Source of the DNA: Mucilaginibacter sp. L196
GTDB lineage: Bacteria > Bacteroidota > Bacteroidia > Sphingobacteriales > Sphingobacteriaceae
Reading direction: 5' to 3'
NCBI RefSeq assembly: GCF_009765905.1
Contig: NZ_LMUO01000019.1
Coordinates: 1 to 53,917, forward strand
Length of the DNA stretch: 53,917 bases
The first letter of the stretch is position 1; each line of letters starts with the position of its first letter. Position numbers and translations under genes: made by a program. The notes below the pieces were generated by a model. The model saw only the letters and a list, made by a program, of their open reading frames with translations. It was not told where the DNA came from and did no database searches. Below, piece by piece: positions 39,686-48,908 of the stretch.

Positions 39686-40267
39686 ATGAAATCAATTGCT
39701 ATTAGCGGTTCTCTAAGAGAGAACGTAGGGAAACGAGACGCTAAAGAACTACGTTACCAAGCCTTGGTACCGGCAGTACTTTACGGTGGGCCAACCCAAA
39801 CCCACTTTGCAGTGTCCGCAGCTGATTTGAAAGCCGTAGTTTATACACCGGTTGTTCATTTCATCGATTTACAAATTGCTGGTGTAACTTCACAGGCTAT
39901 CATTAAAGATCTTCAGTTTCACCCATTAACAGAGCAAATTATCCACGTGGATTTTCTGTTATTAGATGAGAAAAAGCCTGTAACTATCGAAATTCCGATC
40001 AAATTAACAGGAAGCTCTTCAGGTGTTAAAGCTGGTGGTAAATTAGTTCAAAAACTAAGAAAACTACGCATCAATGCTTTACCTAAAGATCACTTAGATG
40101 CTATTGAAGTAAGTATTGAAGGTTTAGAAGTTGGTAAATCAGTAAAAGTATCTGAAATCAACCTTCCTAACTTAACAATTACTAATGCTAAAGAAGATAC
40201 TATCGTTTCGGTAACTACTTCACGTGCATTACGTCAGGCTGAACAAGAAGCAGCAGGTAAAAAATAA
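39686..40267 (+). CDS. rplY: 50S ribosomal protein bL25 (general stress protein Ctc form)
   Basis: 193 residues. The N-terminal L25 domain, which binds 5S rRNA (MKSIAISGSLRENVGKRDAKELRYQALVPAVLYGG...), is followed by the beta-rich TL5/Ctc domain with VTIEIPIKLTGSSSGVKAGGKLVQKLRKLRI and DAIEVSIEGLEVGKSVKVSEI. The two-domain form is about twice as long as E. coli L25. The prs-rplY-pth order is common in bacteria. A terminator follows. Confidence 0.95.
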   Translation: MKSIAISGSLRENVGKRDAKELRYQALVPAVLYGGPTQTHFAVSAADLKAVVYTPVVHFIDLQIAGVTSQAIIKDLQFHPLTEQIIHVDFLLLDEKKPVTIEIPIKLTGSSSGVKAGGKLVQKLRKLRINALPKDHLDAIEVSIEGLEVGKSVKVSEINLPNLTITNAKEDTIVSVTTSRALRQAEQEAAGKK

Positions 40268-40318
40268 CACGATTTCTGGATTGATCAGATTAAACTGATT
40301 AATTTTGACTTTAAGATT

Positions 40319-40349
40319 AACAGCGATAAGGAAACTTATCGCTGTTTTT
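40319..40349 (+). terminator. terminator of rplY
   Basis: CAGCGATAAG, loop GAAA, CTTATCGCTG, then TTTTTG. The 10-bp stem closed by a GNRA-type tetraloop is 50 nt after the stop and 28 nt before pth. Confidence 0.92.
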
Positions 40350-40376
40350 GTTTAAATATATATCTTCGCATAACAA

Positions 40377-40937
40377 ATGAAATATCTGATAGTTGGTTTA
40401 GGAAATATAGGGCCCGAATATGCTGATACCCGGCATAACATTGGCTTTATGATATTGGATGAGTTGGTAAAGCAGGAAAACAATAAGTTTTACAATATGC
40501 GCCTTGCCTATTACGCCGAAGTGCCGTATAAAAGCCGTACACTTTGCCTGATAAAACCCACCACTTACATGAACCTAAGCGGGAAAGCGCTAAACTATTG
40601 GATGAAGGAATTAAAGATCCCTATTGAAAATGTGCTGGTATTGGTTGATGATATCGCCTTACCTTTAGGCACCCTGCGCTTAAAACCTAAAGGGAGCGCT
40701 GCGGGTCACAACGGATTGAAACATATTGAAACAACCCTTGGCAATAATGAATATGCGCGCTTGCGTTTTGGTGTGGGCGATAACTATCCCAAAGGTCATC
40801 AGGTTGATTATGTTTTAAGCGGATTTGATAAGGATGAGCAACCTGAGCTCCCTGCATTAATTGATCGTTCTATCGAAATGATCAAAAGTTTTGCCACCGC
40901 AGGTACCGAACTTACCATGACGCGCTACAATAAGTAG
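40377..40937 (+). CDS. pth: peptidyl-tRNA hydrolase
   Basis: 186-residue Pth, which recycles peptidyl-tRNAs dropped from ribosomes. Signature MKYLIVGLGNIGPEYADTRHNIGF with the catalytic His20, PTTYMNLSGKAL with the substrate-binding Asn, VLVDDIALPLGTLRLKPKGSAAGHNGLKHI with the Asp and second Asn. Full family length. It starts right behind the rplY terminator. Confidence 0.96.
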   Translation: MKYLIVGLGNIGPEYADTRHNIGFMILDELVKQENNKFYNMRLAYYAEVPYKSRTLCLIKPTTYMNLSGKALNYWMKELKIPIENVLVLVDDIALPLGTLRLKPKGSAAGHNGLKHIETTLGNNEYARLRFGVGDNYPKGHQVDYVLSGFDKDEQPELPALIDRSIEMIKSFATAGTELTMTRYNK

Positions 40938-41074
40938 CAAGTGTTAAGAATATTTAACCGCCTGGTTAAAGTTTGTTAAATCGTTTTTCTTCCAGGAAAA
41001 AAGTAGAATTCTTTGCTGTTTTTTGTAACGGACACGAAATTTATGTGTCTACCTAAATAACTTTAATATCACTA

Positions 41075-43501
41075 ATGAAAGCATTTCTATTTCTTCTACT
41101 TTTTATTTCTATTTCTTTTTTGTCTGCCGCGCAAAATGCACCAATAAATTTAACAGTTAAGGGTATCGCTATCGATTCAGTAAGTAAACAACCACTCGGT
41201 TATGTTACTGTTGCTTTACAGGATGCCAAAACTAATACGCCTGTTAAAAGCAATTTAACTAAAGATAATGGCAGTTTTGAGTTAAAAGCACCTGCCGGTA
41301 AATCATATACATTGGTATTAGCTTTTGTTGGTTATCAAAGCAAAATATTGCCGATAACCGGAGCTAATAATACCATTGATGTTGGCAAGATAATTATGCA
41401 GGCATCAACAAGTCAATTAAAAGATGTTGTTATTACAGCAGTTAAACCATTAATGACCCAGGAAGTTGACAGAATTAGCTACAATGTAGCCGCCGACCCG
41501 GAAAGTAAATCTGTAACCGCGCTTGATATGATGCGCAAAGTACCTTTGTTAACGGTTGATGCTAACGATAATATCCAGTTAAAAGGTAGCGGTAATTATA
41601 AAATATTAATCAATGGTAAGGAATCGGCTTTGTTGGCTAAGAATCCATCAGATGTGCTGCGTTCAATGCCCGGAACTAATATTGTAAAGATAGAGGTTAT
41701 AACAACCCCACCCGCAAAGTATGATGCAGAGGGTTTGGCAGGTATCATCAATATAATCACCACAAAGAATATAGATGAAGGCTATAATATAGGCATTAAT
41801 ACCCGGTACAATACAGCCTGAGGGCCCGGTGTAAATTTAAACGGAACCGTTAAACAAGGTAAGTTTGGCTTCTCCGGTTATGCCGGTGCAGGTCGTCAAA
41901 ATACAACGGTAACCCCTTATAATGGTACGGAAACATTTTTTAGCGATAATTCGGTTTTATCCCAATCGGGCGTAAATAGTTATAATGGCAATTATAAATA
42001 TGCTAATGGTGATTTTAGTTATGAAATTGATAGTTTGAATTTGCTTACCGCTTCTGTTGATTATGAAACGGATAAAAATGGCCAAATCTCAAACGAGCTT
42101 ACTCAAACAAGGTTGAATAATGCCATCACGCAACAATACTATCAAAATGATTTAGCCAACTCACATTATCAGGGATTTGATGCAAGTCTTAATTATCAAT
42201 TAGGATTTAAAAAGAGTAAAGATCAATTATTGACGCTTTCCTATAAGTACAGTTATTCGCCAAACACGCAAATAACCAATAACAGATTTAGCGATACCAT
42301 TAACTATCCTCAATCAAATTATAACCAATACAACAATGCAGGTACCCGCGAGCATACCATACAGTTGGATTATGCCCAACCATTGAGCAAGAAGTTCAGC
42401 ATAGAAGCGGGAGCAAAGGCTATCTTGCGAAATGATTTCAGTGATTTTCAGTCAGATACGCTTAATAACAAAAGCAATGAGTTTGAGCTTGATCCAACAC
42501 AAAGCAATGACTTCACCTATCATCAAAATATTTACAGCGTATATAACTCGTACCAACTAAAATTAACCAAATGGACAGCTAAGGCGGGACTTCGATTAGA
42601 AGAAACCACGGTTGGCGCTGATTTTAGTTCTGTTGATACTACGTTAAAAACTAGTTATACCAATCTTATCCCGTCAATCTCCATACAACGATCATTAACA
42701 AGTACCAGTAGCATCAATTTCGGGTTTACTGAACGTATCCAACGACCGGATATTTATCAATTAAATCCGTTCGTGAACCGATCAAACCCGCAATTTATCA
42801 CTCAGGGGAATCCTGATCTTAAGCCGGAATTAAACCATGTTTTTGAACTTAATTACAGCCAGTTTTCAAAGGGATCAATAAACCTTGGGCTTAGTTATTC
42901 TTTCTCAAACAACTCAATACAAAATGTCAGCAACTTAACAGGCGACAACGTTACCTACTCAACGTACGAAAACCTGGGGAGTAATAGCAGCTTAGGTTTA
43001 AATGTAAATACCAATTATCCTATCACCACAAAGTTATCGCTTAGTATAAACGGCCAGATTAACCGCGTATGGTTAAAAGGGGTTTATGATGGTAGTTTAG
43101 ATAAAAACACCGGTTATGTAGGTAATATGTTTACCAATATATCGTATAAATTCGACGATGGCTACCGCATAGGCACCAATTCTGGTTATTTTAGTGGTAA
43201 TGTTAATTTGCAGGGGACAACAAGCTATTTTATTTTTAACTCTTATGTTTTCAGCAAGGATCTGCTAAAAAAGAACGCCACCATATCATTTGTAGCTAAC
43301 AACCCATGGAGTAAATTCTGGATTGGCAATTCATACACACGCACCACTGATTTCTACCAGGAGAATAACAATTATAATACTTACCGCACATTTGCTATAA
43401 GATTAAGTTATAAATTTGGCAAGCTGAATAGTGATATTAAGAAAAATCAGCATGGTATTAATAATGATGATACCAAAGGAAAATCAAGCAGCAATAACTA
43501 A
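41075..43501 (+). pseudogene. TonB-dependent-receptor-like outer membrane protein interrupted by an in-frame TGA
   Basis: One open frame of 808 residues from ATG at 41075 to TAA at 43501, broken only by TGA at 41819-41821 (codon 249). The first part (248 aa) has a signal peptide (MKAFLFLLLFISISFLSAAQ), a carboxypeptidase-regulatory-like beta domain (about 25-115) and a plug with LKDVVITAVKPLMTQEVDRISYNV and IEVITTPPAKYDAEGLAGIINIIT. Reading through the stop continues in the same frame with GPGVNLNGTVKQGKFGFSGYAG and then a full outer-membrane barrel (about 270-808). A substitution such as GGA or TGG to TGA explains it. It could be a true nonsense mutation, an assembly error or readthrough. 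The ligand is unknown. The barrel piece has a later ATG (42035) but no signal peptide. Confidence 0.85.
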
Positions 43502-43508
43502 TATATAG

Positions 43509-43856
43509 ATGAAGGTTTACGGAATAACAAATTGCAATACAGTAAAAAAAGCACTCGACTGGCTTAAAGCTAACAACGTAGATTATGAGTTTCATGATTT
43601 TAAAAAATTGGGTATAAGCGAACAAAAGCTTAATGAGTGGAATGAAAAAGCAGGTTATGAAAAGTTCATGAACAAACAAGGCCTGACCTGGAAACAACTC
43701 GACCCTGCGATAAAAGAAAGCGTAAAAGGAGTTGCTGAAGCATTACCATTAATGCAACAAAAAACCAGCATGATAAAAAGGCCGGTTATTGAAGATGGTG
43801 GTTTTTTGTTCTTTGGTTTTGATGAACCCGCTTATAAAGCACATTTCAAAAAGTAA
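43509..43856 (+). CDS. ArsC/Spx-family thioredoxin-fold protein, YffB-like
   Basis: 115 residues beginning MKVYGITNCNTVKKALDWLK, with one active-site Cys (Cys9, CNTVKKA, no second Cys of a CxxC), the GLTWKQL region and MIKRPVIEDGG near the C-terminus, which supplies the conserved Arg. This matches the arsenate-reductase-like YffB branch, small glutathione- or thiol-linked proteins of unclear role. A true arsenate reductase is less likely without other ars genes. It is 7 nt after the receptor gene, so probably co-transcribed. Confidence 0.88.
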   Translation: MKVYGITNCNTVKKALDWLKANNVDYEFHDFKKLGISEQKLNEWNEKAGYEKFMNKQGLTWKQLDPAIKESVKGVAEALPLMQQKTSMIKRPVIEDGGFLFFGFDEPAYKAHFKK

Positions 43857-43972
43857 CCAATTGTTTGGTTTTTAATACGATAGGAGTTAGTGGTAGGGTA
43901 ACAAATACTTTACCCATGCTCCTTTAATTTATTTTATACTATATTAGTCACAGAATTTTTAACTGACTAATA

Positions 43973-45958
43973 ATGAAATTAAAACTAATAGCTGGTTTTC
44001 TGCCAGCTTTATTAATTGCTGTGAATTTCTCATTTGCGCAGCAACAACCCACGGCGACAACTACGCAGTCCACACCCGAAACCAAATACAATTATCGTGA
44101 CGCTTTCGCGCCTTTCTTTTATAGCAAGAATGGTAATGAATACCGCGCTGCTGATGGCCAACCGGGCCCAAAATACTGGCAAAACCATGCGGACTACCAA
44201 ATAGCTGCTTCACTTAATGATCAAACTAATGAAATTACCGGTTCGGAAACGGTAACCTATACCAATAACAGCCCGCAAAAGCTTGGCTTTTTATGGATGC
44301 AGGTTGAACAAAATTTATTTAAATCTGATTCAAGAGGTACAGCTATAGTGCCTTTAACCGGTAGCCGTAACTGGGGGCGTGGCCAACAATTTGATGCAGG
44401 CGACAAAATAAAATCAGTTAAAGTTGATGGTGTTGATGTGAAATACCTGATTACTGATACCCGTATGCAGGTTTTTTTACCAAAAGAATTGGAAGCTAAT
44501 GGGGCTAAAGCAAAAATAGAGATAGAATGGTCATTTATTGCGCCTGATTATGGATCAGACCGCATGGGCGTATTATCAACCAAAAACGGGAAGATATTCC
44601 AGATAGCACAATGGTACCCGCGCATGTGTGTGTATGACGATATAATGGGATGGAACACCTTACCTTACACAGGCCCGGGTGAGTTTTATTTAGAATATGG
44701 TGATTTTGATTTAAGCATTACCGCACCGGCTAATCACATCGTAGTGGCATCAGGCGAATTGCAAAACCCATCAGAGGTTTATACTGCAGAGCAACTAAAA
44801 CGTTGGAATGATGCGTCAGAAAGCGAAAAAACTGTTATTATTCGCAGTGCTAAAGAAGTTACCGACGCTGCATCCCGCCCATCAGGCAAAAGCACATTAA
44901 CCTGGCACTTTAAAATTAAAAATGCACGTGATGCTTCGTGGGGCTCATCAGCAGCGTTTATTCTGGATGCGGCAAAACTGGATCTGCCAAGCGGAAGAAA
45001 AGCAATGGCTATATCAGCTTATCCGGTTGAAAGCGATGGTAACGATGCTTACGGCCGTTCAACAGAGTATGTGAAAAAATCACTTGAATTTAATTCATCT
45101 AAATGGTTTGAATATCCATACCCAAATGCTACGGTTGTTGCGGGTATTGTAGGCGGTATGGAATATCCGGGTATAGTTTTTTGTGGATATACCGCTAAGG
45201 GCAAAAGCTTATGGGGGGTAAACGATCATGAGTTTGGCCACACCTGGTTCCCAATGATAGTTGGTTCAAATGAGCGTTTATATGGCTGGATGGATGAAGG
45301 ATTTAATACTTTTATCAATACACTGTCAACGGCTAATTTTAATAATGGTGAATATAAACCGGCAAAACCAATGGATATGCATCATATTGGCCCGGTAATA
45401 ACTTCGCCTGATCTTGAGCCGGTAATGACAGAGCCCGCAGACTTAAAAGAAAAAAACACAGGGATATTACTTTATTACAAACCAAGTATGGCTTTAACTT
45501 TATTGCGTGAGCAAGTTTTAGGCCCTGAGCGTTTTGATCGTGCATTTCAAACTTATATAGATAGATGGGCTTATAAACACCCAACACCGGATGACTTTTT
45601 CCGCACAATGGAAAATGTATCAGGCGAAAGCTTGCAATGGTTTTGGAGAGCATGGTTCGTGAACAACTGGCGCTTAGACGTTGCTGTTAGCGATGTTAAA
45701 TATGTAGATAATGACCCTGCTAAAGGTGCATTGATCACCATTGATAACCTTGATAAAATGGCAATGCCGGTTGTACTTGAAATAAAACTGAAGAGTGGTA
45801 AAATGGATCGCGTAAAGTTCCCTGTTGAAATATGGGAGCGCTTTAGCAGCTGGACATTCAAATATCCATCAACAGAAGAAATACAATCTGTTACATACGA
45901 CCCTGACAATGTATTCCCGGATTATAACCCGGACAACAATGTTTGGACAGCAAAATAA
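43973..45958 (+). CDS. M1-family metallopeptidase, exported
   Basis: 661 residues with a signal peptide (MKLKLIAGFLPALLIAVNFSFAQ). An N-terminal beta domain (about 70-260) carries an insertion (260-310). The catalytic part has GGMEYPG (394-400), zinc motif HEFGH (419-423) and third ligand Glu442 in WMDEGF. The C-terminal part (560-661) includes a small beta domain. It should be a periplasmic aminopeptidase or related gluzincin. It is distinct from the other M1 protein at 28646-30316: different spacing around the motifs and 100 residues longer. It is closed by a terminator. Confidence 0.92.
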   Translation: MKLKLIAGFLPALLIAVNFSFAQQQPTATTTQSTPETKYNYRDAFAPFFYSKNGNEYRAADGQPGPKYWQNHADYQIAASLNDQTNEITGSETVTYTNNSPQKLGFLWMQVEQNLFKSDSRGTAIVPLTGSRNWGRGQQFDAGDKIKSVKVDGVDVKYLITDTRMQVFLPKELEANGAKAKIEIEWSFIAPDYGSDRMGVLSTKNGKIFQIAQWYPRMCVYDDIMGWNTLPYTGPGEFYLEYGDFDLSITAPANHIVVASGELQNPSEVYTAEQLKRWNDASESEKTVIIRSAKEVTDAASRPSGKSTLTWHFKIKNARDASWGSSAAFILDAAKLDLPSGRKAMAISAYPVESDGNDAYGRSTEYVKKSLEFNSSKWFEYPYPNATVVAGIVGGMEYPGIVFCGYTAKGKSLWGVNDHEFGHTWFPMIVGSNERLYGWMDEGFNTFINTLSTANFNNGEYKPAKPMDMHHIGPVITSPDLEPVMTEPADLKEKNTGILLYYKPSMALTLLREQVLGPERFDRAFQTYIDRWAYKHPTPDDFFRTMENVSGESLQWFWRAWFVNNWRLDVAVSDVKYVDNDPAKGALITIDNLDKMAMPVVLEIKLKSGKMDRVKFPVEIWERFSSWTFKYPSTEEIQSVTYDPDNVFPDYNPDNNVWTAK

Positions 45959-45960
45959 TT

Positions 45961-45986
45961 TAAAACCCGGCCTAGCCGGGTTTTTT
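45961..45986 (+). terminator. terminator of the M1 peptidase gene
   Basis: AAAACCCGGC, loop CTA, GCCGGGTTTT followed by TTG. The 10-bp GC-rich stem begins 3 nt after the stop. Confidence 0.92.
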
Positions 45987-46025
45987 GTTTAACAGGTTTT
46001 TATATCTTGGCATAAAATAGCACAA

Positions 46026-46442
46026 ATGGAAGAAGTATCAATAGAACAAATACGCCACGAACTTACCTGGATATTAAGGCAAAAGGTTTTATATCCTGAA
46101 CGTGATATGTATGATATGGGCCTGGAAGAAGACTTAAGCGGAATACATTTTGGCGCCTTTAAAGGTAATCGGCTGGTGGGTGTTATTTCTTTGTTCCAAA
46201 ATGGTGATGATTTTCAATTCAGAAAGGTAGCAGTTGATCCATCCGCGCAGAATATGGGTATTGGTAGTGTGATGCTGAATTATATTACTGATTTTGCTTT
46301 AAGCGAAGGTGGTAAGCGTTTATGGTGTAATGCAAGGTTTACCGCAATCCCATTTTATTTAAAACATGGTTTTGTACAAACTGGAAAAACTTTTGAAAAG
46401 GGGTGTGTGGACTACGAGACTATGGAGAAATATATCGCATAA
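46026..46442 (+). CDS. GNAT-family N-acetyltransferase
   Basis: 138 residues. Motif A, which binds the acetyl-CoA pyrophosphate, is FRKVAVDPSAQNMGIGSVML (about 59-78). Motif B follows with RLWCNARFTAIPFYLKHGFVQTGKTFE. It should transfer an acetyl group to an unidentified small molecule or protein amine. It lies between two terminators and so appears monocistronic. Confidence 0.9.
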   Translation: MEEVSIEQIRHELTWILRQKVLYPERDMYDMGLEEDLSGIHFGAFKGNRLVGVISLFQNGDDFQFRKVAVDPSAQNMGIGSVMLNYITDFALSEGGKRLWCNARFTAIPFYLKHGFVQTGKTFEKGCVDYETMEKYIA

Positions 46443-46468
46443 AAAAGCCGGCTAACTACAACCGGCTT
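46441..46468 (+). terminator. probable terminator of the GNAT gene
   Basis: AAGCCGG, loop CTAACTACAA, CCGGCTT. The stem starts at the stop codon. The T-run after it is poor (CTAA), so efficiency is uncertain. Confidence 0.55.
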
Positions 46469-46601
46469 CTAACCAAACTAAACTAATTTTCTGAAAAAAA
46501 ATTACTTAATGCAAAGTAACAGTAAGCATATAAAGTAAATGTTAAGGCATCAATAAATTCGAATAGGTTTATTTAATATATAGCATTATCCTCAGCTTTA
46601 T

Positions 46602-46609
46602 TATATTTG
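46602..46609 (+). promoter_or_regulatory. -7 element of the M42 peptidase promoter
   Basis: TATATTTG; no TTG at the ideal -33 site. It overlaps or precedes an in-frame GTG at 46611, which would therefore be at or before the transcription start, and supports the ATG at 46644 as the real start. Confidence 0.55.
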
Positions 46610-46643
46610 CGTGTGGCTAAACGCAAATGGCTGCCAATCACAC

Positions 46644-47759
46644 ATGGCTAAAAAAAAATCAGATACAGCGAAGCACTCTCCTGTTGTAACCGAAACTTCT
46701 CTTGCTTTTTTTGAGAACTATATAAATAATCCATCGCCTACAGGCTTTGAATCTACCGGTCAAAAATTATGGCTTGATTATATCGCCCCTTATATTGATG
46801 AACATTATGTAGATAATTATGGTACAGCGGTAGGCATCATCAACCCAAAAGCCGAATATAAAGTTGTTATCGAAGCTCATGCTGATGAGATCTCATGGTT
46901 TGTAAATTACATCACCAGTGATGGTTTGATCTATGTTATCCGTAATGGTGGATCAGATCACCAGATAGCACCTTCAAAGCGTGTAAATATTCATACCGAT
47001 AATGGCATCGTAAAAGCAGTTTTCGGCTGGCCAGCTATCCACACCCGTGGAGCAGGTGAGAAAGAAGAAGCGCCATCGCTGAAAAACATATTCCTGGATT
47101 GCGGTTGCATATCAAAGGAAGAAGTAGAGAAAAAAGGTATCCACGTAGGTTGTGTAATTACTTACGAGGATGAATTTATGATCCTTAACGACCGTTATTA
47201 CGTTGGCCGTGCATTGGATAATCGTGCAGGTGGCTTTATGATAGCTGAAGTTGCACGTCTGCTTAAAGAGAACAAAAAGAAATTGCCTTTTGGCTTATAT
47301 ATAGTAAACGCTGTTCAGGAAGAAATAGGCCTGCGTGGGGCGGAAATGATTGCCCATCATATTAAACCAAATGTGGCTATTGTAACTGATGTTACGCATG
47401 ACACCCAAACCCCGATGATCAGCAAAATTACCCAGGGCGATCTGGCTTGCGGTAAGGGACCCGTAGTGTCATATGCGCCTGCAGTGCAAAATAATCTGAA
47501 CAAGCTATTGATTGAAACTGCGCAAAAAGCCGAAATTCCATTCCAGCGCCAGGCATCATCAAGATCTACCGGTACTGATACTGATGCATTTGCTTATTCA
47601 AACGGAGGCGTGCCCTCAGCATTAATATCATTGCCTTTACGTTATATGCATACTACCGTAGAAATGATACACAAAGAAGATGTGGATAACGTTATACGCT
47701 TGATATATGAATCGCTGCTAAACATTAAAGCAGGGCAGGATTTTAGATATATTAAATAG
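46644..47759 (+). CDS. M42-family metallopeptidase
   Basis: 371 residues from the ATG at 46644. The dinuclear zinc site of M42/M28 co-catalytic peptidases is complete: HAD (His79, Asp81), LDNRAG (Asp192), the catalytic-base pair QEEIG (Glu226, Glu227), VTDVTH (Asp249) and MHTTVE (His336). The PDZ-like insertion is present between about 90 and 185. No signal peptide: a cytoplasmic aminopeptidase, probably forming a dodecameric (TET-like) shell as known for the family. It is monocistronic. Confidence 0.93.
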   Translation: MAKKKSDTAKHSPVVTETSLAFFENYINNPSPTGFESTGQKLWLDYIAPYIDEHYVDNYGTAVGIINPKAEYKVVIEAHADEISWFVNYITSDGLIYVIRNGGSDHQIAPSKRVNIHTDNGIVKAVFGWPAIHTRGAGEKEEAPSLKNIFLDCGCISKEEVEKKGIHVGCVITYEDEFMILNDRYYVGRALDNRAGGFMIAEVARLLKENKKKLPFGLYIVNAVQEEIGLRGAEMIAHHIKPNVAIVTDVTHDTQTPMISKITQGDLACGKGPVVSYAPAVQNNLNKLLIETAQKAEIPFQRQASSRSTGTDTDAFAYSNGGVPSALISLPLRYMHTTVEMIHKEDVDNVIRLIYESLLNIKAGQDFRYIK

Positions 47760-47857
47760 ATTTTAAAACAATTTTTACCAAAATAAGTCTTCACTATAGT
47801 AAAAGTCGTTTTAAAATGTCATATTTACATTTATAAATTATCACCTCTAAAAATACT

Positions 47858-48760
47858 ATGAAACCTACATTATTAATACTGGCTGCAGGTATGGCCAGCC
47901 GCTATGGCAGCATGAAACAAGTTGATGGCTTTGGCCCTAATGGCGAAACCATTATTGATTATTCAATTTATGATGCCATTAAAGCAGGATTTGGAAAAGT
48001 GAGCTTTATTATTCGCGAAGAATTTGCTGAACCCTTTAAGGCTATTTTTGAACCTAAGTTAGCTGGACGTATTGAAACTGATTATGTTTACCAAAGCTAC
48101 GATTTAAAGCCTTTTGGTATCGATAAAGAGATTGAACGCGCTAAACCATGGGGCACTGCCCATGCAGTATTAGCTGCCCGCAACCAGATAAACGAACCTT
48201 TTTGTGTAATTAACGCCGATGATTTTTACGGATATGATTCGTTCGAAAAGATGGCTAAATTTTTAACCACTGAAGTTGCTGATGATAAATATTCATTAAT
48301 AGGTTACCAGATAGATAAAACCTTGTCTGATTACGGATCAGTATCTCGTGGTGTTTGTAAGGTTGATGACAATGGCAATATGGTTGAGATTAACGAGCGT
48401 ACCCAGGTTTATTTTGCAAAAGATGGTGGCGTGGTGTATGAAGAAGGTGGTGTTGAAACTCCTTTATCAACAGATACCCGTGTATCCATGAATTTCTGGG
48501 GATTTACTCCGGCTGTATTTAAACAAAGCGAGCAAATGTTCCGTGATTTTGTTGCGGCTAATGAGGATAAACCAAAATCGGAATTTTTTATTCCTTTGGT
48601 TGCCGATCAGCTTATAAAAAGTAACTTAGCATCATTCAAAGTTATTCCAACTGCATCAAAATGGTTTGGTGTTACTTATAAAGAAGATAAGCCTATCGTC
48701 CAAAAATGTATCTCTGACTTGGTAAACAGTGGTGTTTATCCGGAGAATCTTTGGGCATAA
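47858..48760 (+). CDS. nucleotidyltransferase, sugar-phosphate type
   Basis: 300 residues of the NTP-transferase (GT-A-like) fold. The N-terminal signature LILAAGMASRYGSMKQ (6-21) with the pyrophosphorylase Gly-rich turn and Lys20, AKPWGTAHAVLAAR (95-108) and the metal-binding INADDFYG (118-125). It should activate a sugar 1-phosphate with an NTP. Which sugar is not readable: it lacks an obvious hexapeptide acyltransferase domain (as in GlmU). It stands alone upstream of the GH31 gene, with a terminator between. Confidence 0.82.
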   Translation: MKPTLLILAAGMASRYGSMKQVDGFGPNGETIIDYSIYDAIKAGFGKVSFIIREEFAEPFKAIFEPKLAGRIETDYVYQSYDLKPFGIDKEIERAKPWGTAHAVLAARNQINEPFCVINADDFYGYDSFEKMAKFLTTEVADDKYSLIGYQIDKTLSDYGSVSRGVCKVDDNGNMVEINERTQVYFAKDGGVVYEEGGVETPLSTDTRVSMNFWGFTPAVFKQSEQMFRDFVAANEDKPKSEFFIPLVADQLIKSNLASFKVIPTASKWFGVTYKEDKPIVQKCISDLVNSGVYPENLWA

Positions 48761-48806
48761 GTCTGAACCAGGATTTAACGGATTTTTTAGATTTACAGGA
48801 TATTTA
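48761..48806. repeat. GTCTGAACC-AGGATTTAACGGATT repeat
   Basis: Starts immediately after the nucleotidyltransferase stop. It shares the GTCTGAACC start and GGATT iterations with 166-257 and has no inverted partner here. Confidence 0.6.
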
Positions 48807-48808
48807 CA

Positions 48809-48833
48809 ATCCCGCTTCGGCGGGATTTTTTGT
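48809..48833 (+). terminator. terminator of the nucleotidyltransferase gene
   Basis: AATCCCGC, loop TTCG, GCGGGATT, then TTTTG. Stable UUCG-capped 8-bp stem. Confidence 0.92.
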
Positions 48834-48880
48834 TTAAAGAATATTACTAAATGTTTCCGGCAACGTTCCCGGATAATTGC

Positions 48881-48888
48881 TACTTTTG
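48881..48888 (+). promoter_or_regulatory. -7 element of the GH31 promoter
   Basis: TACTTTTG, 20 nt before the ATG at 48909. A -33 TTG is not obvious (TTTCC at 48854 is the nearest). Confidence 0.5.
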
Positions 48889-48908
48889 AAAATACCAATT
48901 ATTAAAAA

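Noticed and set aside
41819..41821. TGA as a selenocysteine codon
   Set aside because: No selenocysteine-insertion hairpin is evident downstream, no selenoprotein family fits an outer-membrane receptor, and a one-base change is a simpler explanation.
43509..43856. Calling the YffB-like gene an arsenate reductase (arsC)
   Set aside because: It has the ArsC-like fold and single Cys, but no arsR, arsB or acr3 gene is near and YffB-type proteins differ in role, so only the family is stated.
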